From Betaproteobacteria bacterium (lineage in GTDB: Bacteria > Pseudomonadota > Gammaproteobacteria > Burkholderiales > SG8-41), in the NCBI GenBank assembly GCA_947476215.1, contig CANJQI010000016.1, positions 1 to 48,143 of the forward strand: DNA of 48,143 bases, read 5' to 3'. Positions 44,511 through 48,143 of the stretch are shown here, piece by piece. Below the pieces are notes generated by a model, which was given only the letters and a program-made list of their open reading frames with translations, made no database searches and was not told the DNA's origin. Positions within the stretch are counted from its first letter, which is position 1. Every line of letters starts with the position of its first letter. A program made the position numbers and the translations under genes.

Positions 44511-45124
44511 TCGTCCTTTTGATTGCAGCGCTTGCGCCACTCGCGATCGCGGGCAATCAGAAATACGAACCGCTGGCCGCGAGCGTGCAAAGCCAGATGC
44601 AGTCCTCGATTAGTGATCGGGCAACGCCATTTCTCGCCTTCGAAAGCTCGGAAGAAGCCCGTGCGTGGCTGGATGCCATGTCAAAGAAACTCGAACGTCG
44701 CATGCCAGACACGCGCGAACGCGAGGAGTTTCTGGTTACGGCGCATTATGAAGCCAAGCGGGCCGGCCTGGATCCGCAATTGGTCCTGGGCCTGATTCAA
44801 GTCGAGAGCGCCTTTCGCAAGTACGCGGTGTCCAGCGCAGGGGCACGCGGTTTCATGCAGGTGATGCCATTCTGGGTCAAGCAAATCGGAACACCCGGGC
44901 AGAATCTGTTTCACTTGCGCGTAAATCTGCGCTACGGTTGCACGATACTGAGACACTATCTCGACATTGAGCGTGGCGATTACTACCGCGCGCTCGGACG
45001 CTATAACGGCAGCTTGGGCAAAGCCGAATACCCGAACATGGTGGTTCGCGCGTGGAACAGCAACTGGAAGTTTCCGCAACCGTCCGCCGCCAATGCCGCG
45101 CAGGACAAGCGTCCACGCAGTTAG
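44498..45124 (+). CDS. Secreted lytic transglycosylase (SLT family)
   Basis: The 208-residue protein starts with a signal peptide ([20 protein letters not shown]) and contains a Slt-type goose-lysozyme domain: [20 protein letters not shown] holds the catalytic Glu, followed by [17 protein letters not shown] and [14 protein letters not shown]. Such enzymes cleave murein glycans to 1,6-anhydro products, the substrates of the AmpD pathway also encoded in this window. The ATG lies inside the end of proS (13-base overlap), so it is translated from the proS message. No SH3 or LysM domain is seen. Confidence 0.93.
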   Translation: MRRLIVLLIAALAPLAIAGNQKYEPLAASVQSQMQSSISDRATPFLAFESSEEARAWLDAMSKKLERRMPDTREREEFLVTAHYEAKRAGLDPQLVLGLIQVESAFRKYAVSSAGARGFMQVMPFWVKQIGTPGQNLFHLRVNLRYGCTILRHYLDIERGDYYRALGRYNGSLGKAEYPNMVVRAWNSNWKFPQPSAANAAQDKRPRS

Positions 45125-45154
45125 CGTATCGCCTTCATCGCCCCAAACTAGTGA

Positions 45155-45760
<606 letters not shown>

Positions 45761-45770
45761 ACAAGGCACA

Positions 45771-46118
45771 ATGAGAGCGATCGCTGTATCGTACTATTGC
45801 AGCATAGCCAGCCTGATTGCATTGGTGATACTCGGACTCGCGTGGGAACTGTCGCTTGCTCCGGTACGCCCGGGTGGCTCTATGCTGGCGCTCAAGGTCC
45901 TGCCGCTGCTGTTGCCTCTGTCCGGGCTACTGCGCGGCAAGGTCTATACCTACCAATGGGCTGGCATGCTGGTACTGGCCTACCTCGCCGAAGGGGCAAT
46001 GCGCGCGTATTCGGACAGTGGCATGTCGGCACGATTGTCACTGATCGAAATGCTGCTGGCTTTGGTATTTTTTTGCGCGAGCATCGCCTATGTTCGCGCC
46101 GCCAGGCGACAGAAGTGA
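45771..46118 (+). CDS. DUF2069 integral membrane protein
   Basis: The 115-residue protein has about four hydrophobic segments (YYCSIASLIALVILGLAWEL, LPLLLPLSGLLRGKVYTYQW, LVLAYLAEGAMRAY, LSLIEMLLALVFFCASIAYV) and a basic tail RAARRQK. This is the DUF2069 pattern, known from wrbA neighbours in beta- and gamma-proteobacteria, with no assigned function. It starts ten bases after wrbA and converges on leuA 37 bp away. Confidence 0.9.
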   Translation: MRAIAVSYYCSIASLIALVILGLAWELSLAPVRPGGSMLALKVLPLLLPLSGLLRGKVYTYQWAGMLVLAYLAEGAMRAYSDSGMSARLSLIEMLLALVFFCASIAYVRAARRQK

Positions 46119-46155
46119 CCACGGGCTCCTGACTGCCTGACAGCGCTGACACAGA

Positions 46156-47697
46156 TTAAACCTGGGGATTCAGCCGTTCCAGTTTGGAATGGAGCTTGTT
46201 GAGCGCATTAATGTATGCCTTCGCCGATGCCATCACGATGTCGGTGTCCGATCCTTGACCATTGACGATGCGACCATCCTTCGACAAACGCACGGTCACT
46301 TCACCTTGAGAATCGGTGCCGCTGGTAATATTGTTGACGGAGTACAGCAATAACTCCGCACCGCTGCAGACCATGCTTTCGATCGCCTTGAAGGATGCGT
46401 CGACCGGGCCGCCGCCCTGAGCGCGCGCCTTCTTTTCCGTGCCGGCGTCGCTCACAACCAGTTCCGCAAAGGGTAGTTCACCCGTTTCGGAGTGCGCCGT
46501 CAATGACACAAGATGGTACCGTTCGTTTTCGACTTGGGCCAGGTTCTCCTCGGTAATCAATGCCTGCAGATCTTCGTCGAAGATTTCACGTTTTTTGTCG
46601 GCCAGATCCTTGAAACGCTTGAATGCGGCGTTGAGCGCCTCCTCGGTAGGCAGCACTATGCCGAGCTCCTGCAAGCGCGACTTGAAAGCATTGCGACCCG
46701 AGAGTTTTCCCAGTGTCAGTCGATTATTGCTCCAGCCAACGGACTCGGCGCTCATGATTTCGTAGGTTTCTCTATGCTTGAGCACACCATCCTGATGTAT
46801 CCCTGACTCATGCGCGAACGCGTTGGCGCCCACTATGGCCTTGTTGGGCTGCACCGGATAGCCGGTAATGCCGGAAACCAGTCGCGAAGCGGGTAATATC
46901 TGCGTGGCGTCTATACCGGTATCGCAAATAAATACATCCTGGCGCGTGCGCACTGCCATGACTACTTCTTCAAGTGATGCATTTCCCGCGCGCTCGCCCA
47001 AACCGTTAATCGTGCATTCGACCTGACGCGCACCATTCAGCACTGCCGACAACGAATTGGCGACCGCAAGCCCCAGGTCATTATGGCAATGTACCGACCA
47101 CACCGCCTTGTCCGAGTTCGGTATGCGCTCGCGCAGCTTGCGTATCAATCCGCCGAAGTATTCTGGCAACGTATACCCGACGGTGTCCGGCACATTGATG
47201 GTCGTCGCTCCAGCCCTGATAACTTGTTCGATTATCCGGCACAGAAAATCAAGGTCCGAGCGACCCGCATCTTCCGGCGAGAACTCGATATTGTCCGTGT
47301 AGTCGCGCGCCCATCCCACCGCCCGCACCGCCTGGTCTACGACCTGCGATGGCTCCATGCGCAGTTTCTTTTCCATGTGTATGGGACTGGTTGCAATAAA
47401 CGTATGCACGCGCGGCGATCTGGCGCCGCGGACCGCCTCGCCGCACCGCCGCACGTCTTTTTCATTGGCACGTGCGAGTCCGCATATAGTGCTGTCCTTG
47501 ATGACACCGGCAACCGCTTTCACGGCCTCGAAGTCGCCGTCACTGGCGGCGGGAAATCCGGCCTCGATGACATCGACGTGCATACGTTCGAGCTGACGCG
47601 CGATACGCAATTTCTCGTCTTTGGTCATGGAAGCGCCGGGACTCTGCTCGCCGTCACGCATCGTAGTGTCAAATATGATCAACTTTTCCTTACTCAT
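46156..47697 (-). CDS. leuA: 2-isopropylmalate synthase
   Basis: LeuA condenses acetyl-CoA with 2-oxoisovalerate, the first committed step of leucine synthesis. The 513-residue protein has a TIM barrel with [16 protein letters not shown] and the metal-binding [14 protein letters not shown], then [16 protein letters not shown]. The C-terminal LeuA allosteric domain (from about residue 390) mediates leucine feedback inhibition. The ATG at 47697 has GGAG upstream; a TTG four codons earlier is less likely. A sigma-70 promoter and a leucine-rich mini-ORF lie upstream. No leuCDB genes adjoin it; the LeuC-like gene at 9415 is in another context. Confidence 0.97.
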   Translation of the reverse strand: MSKEKLIIFDTTMRDGEQSPGASMTKDEKLRIARQLERMHVDVIEAGFPAASDGDFEAVKAVAGVIKDSTICGLARANEKDVRRCGEAVRGARSPRVHTFIATSPIHMEKKLRMEPSQVVDQAVRAVGWARDYTDNIEFSPEDAGRSDLDFLCRIIEQVIRAGATTINVPDTVGYTLPEYFGGLIRKLRERIPNSDKAVWSVHCHNDLGLAVANSLSAVLNGARQVECTINGLGERAGNASLEEVVMAVRTRQDVFICDTGIDATQILPASRLVSGITGYPVQPNKAIVGANAFAHESGIHQDGVLKHRETYEIMSAESVGWSNNRLTLGKLSGRNAFKSRLQELGIVLPTEEALNAAFKRFKDLADKKREIFDEDLQALITEENLAQVENERYHLVSLTAHSETGELPFAELVVSDAGTEKKARAQGGGPVDASFKAIESMVCSGAELLLYSVNNITSGTDSQGEVTVRLSKDGRIVNGQGSDTDIVMASAKAYINALNKLHSKLERLNPQV

Positions 47698-47823
47698 GGC
47701 TGTCTCCAATCATCTCGTTTTGCGGCATGCCGAACGTGTTCATACGTACGCATTAAAATATCTATTCCGGATCAGGTTCGACCCGGCCGAAACAAACAAA
47801 AAACAATGGAATAAGTAGGGTAT

Positions 47824-47907
47824 TTAGCGCGCAACGCGCAGCAACAGGCCCGCCAGCAGAATGCCGGCGAAGGAGAACATCTGTTGGGCCTGAAGCAAAG
47901 TAGACAT
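47824..47907 (-). CDS. Possible leucine-rich leader peptide of leuA
   Basis: A 27-codon ORF (MSTLLQAQQMFSFAGILLAG, then LLLRVAR) contains seven leucines, including LL and LLL runs, and ends 126 bases before leuA. Length and composition recall the E. coli leuL leader peptide (28 residues with a Leu run). It has no ribosome site, but the predicted transcription start falls on or within a base of its ATG, so leaderless translation is conceivable. I could not find a convincing terminator hairpin between it and leuA, so transcription attenuation is not shown. Chance composition remains possible. Confidence 0.4.
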   Translation of the reverse strand: MSTLLQAQQMFSFAGILLAGLLLRVAR

Positions 47908-47914
47908 GGCTAGA

Positions 47915-47943
47915 AATATAAAGGGTTTCGCGGCAACTGGCAA
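47915..47943 (-). promoter_or_regulatory. Sigma-70 promoter of leuA
   Basis: Leftward, TTGCCA (47943-47938) and TATATT (47920-47915) are 17 bases apart. Transcription should begin near 47908, about 210 bases before the leuA ATG, leaving a long leader that contains the 27-codon ORF. The gap 47698-48041 otherwise holds only that ORF and the direct repeats near 47962-48016. Confidence 0.65.
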
Positions 47944-47961
47944 GTCCCAGCATCTTCCAAT

Positions 47962-48015
47962 GGCATATAAGGCTGAAACCTAGTTCGTGTTTCTAACGGC
48001 ATATGAGGCTAAACT
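47962..48015. repeat. Direct repeat pair upstream of leuA and the transposase
   Basis: GGCATATAAGGCTGAAAC (47962-47979) recurs as GGCATATGAGGCTAAACT (47998-48015), with four differences in 18 bases, 36 bases apart. It sits between the leuA promoter and the transposase start. It could be the subterminal transposase-binding sites of an insertion element whose end is here, or regulator sites for leuA. Other copies were not seen in the window. Confidence 0.55.
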
Positions 48016-48041
48016 GAGGATTTTGGATCGATCATCCACCC

Positions 48042-48143
48042 ATGGTGATCGATATGAACGAAACAAAGCTCAAGACACTTGAGCAAATCCGGGAATTCTT
48101 GACGGGCACCACCGACGTCGTTTTTTCTATTCCAACCGATGAA
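48042..48143 (+). CDS. Transposase/integrase-like protein, N-terminal part, cut by the window end
   Basis: From ATG 48042 or the better ATG at 48054 the frame reads MNETKLKTLEQIREFLTGTT and stays open to the window end (VVFSIPTDE). I recognise this opening from integrase-catalytic-subunit type transposases of beta- and gamma-proteobacteria, but only about 30 residues are visible and no catalytic DDE motif is in view. With the direct repeats just upstream it suggests that a mobile element begins at this edge, inserted upstream of leuA. Confidence 0.5.
   Translation, partial: MVIDMNETKLKTLEQIREFLTGTTDVVFSIPTDE

Noticed and set aside
47762-47953. 63-codon leftward ORF over the leuA leader
   Set aside because: The promoter lies inside its 5' part and its residues look random; the 27-codon ORF in another frame fits the promoter better.

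Overview
The window is a piece of a beta-proteobacterial chromosome with moderately high GC. Two things suggest Burkholderiales or a near relative. The right half has a housekeeping order typical of that class: ampD-pilR-pilS-PP0621-like gene, tRNA-Pro, ispB, rplU-rpmA-obgE-proB, a CNP1-like gene, rppH, proS, a lytic transglycosylase, wrbA, a DUF2069 gene and leuA. The left half is crowded with Bug-type (tripartite tricarboxylate transporter) periplasmic binding proteins. The identification rests on recognised families only; no search was run.

Left accessory half (1 to about 20 kb, plus 29.6-33.1 kb). This is an archipelago of carboxylic-acid uptake and catabolism genes. A leftward set (6141 down to 1) holds a Bug receptor, a cysteine-free Asp/Glu racemase-like protein, an outer-membrane-barrel gene, a purine/xanthine-type permease, a HATPase-like protein and an NDP-forming acyl-CoA ligase that runs off the edge. 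The barrel and permease genes each carry a single in-frame stop. A divergent rightward set (6374-9317) holds a quinone oxidoreductase, a Bug receptor and a 2-hydroxyacid dehydrogenase. Next come a leftward PEP-mutase/isocitrate-lyase-family enzyme with a LeuC-like dehydratase large subunit, a Bug pseudogene with an internal deletion, an RRM-like small protein, an SDR plus acyl-CoA dehydrogenase pair, an MFS carrier, and a rightward series of two conserved hypotheticals, a class II aldolase and another Bug. Two tandem Bugs and an MmgE/PrpD protein lie at 29.6-33.1 kb. No TctA/TctB membrane subunits are present for any Bug.

Middle. A small patch of KTSC, DUF302 and DUF2442 genes precedes the class Ia ribonucleotide reductase genes nrdA-nrdB (leftward). 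The nrdA promoter region has a strong and a weaker NrdR box 31 bp apart. An intrinsic terminator lies in what should be the mRNA leader, suggesting attenuation. AmpD and the PilSR two-component system follow.

Right half. Core genes as listed above. A peroxide/iron-stress type operon (rubrerythrin, GlpC-like Fe-S protein, DUF3501) has a 17-bp palindromic operator resembling Irr/Fur-family boxes, and a terminator after the first gene. The leuA upstream region has a good sigma-70 promoter whose predicted start falls on the ATG of a 27-codon leucine-rich ORF, a possible leader peptide. The window ends inside a putative transposase/integrase gene preceded by direct repeats, so an insertion element probably begins at the right edge.

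The most unusual items are the degraded Bug/racemase-like/permease/HATPase operon, the nrdAB leader terminator, the possible leaderless leuA leader peptide, and the orphan LeuC-like plus lyase pair.
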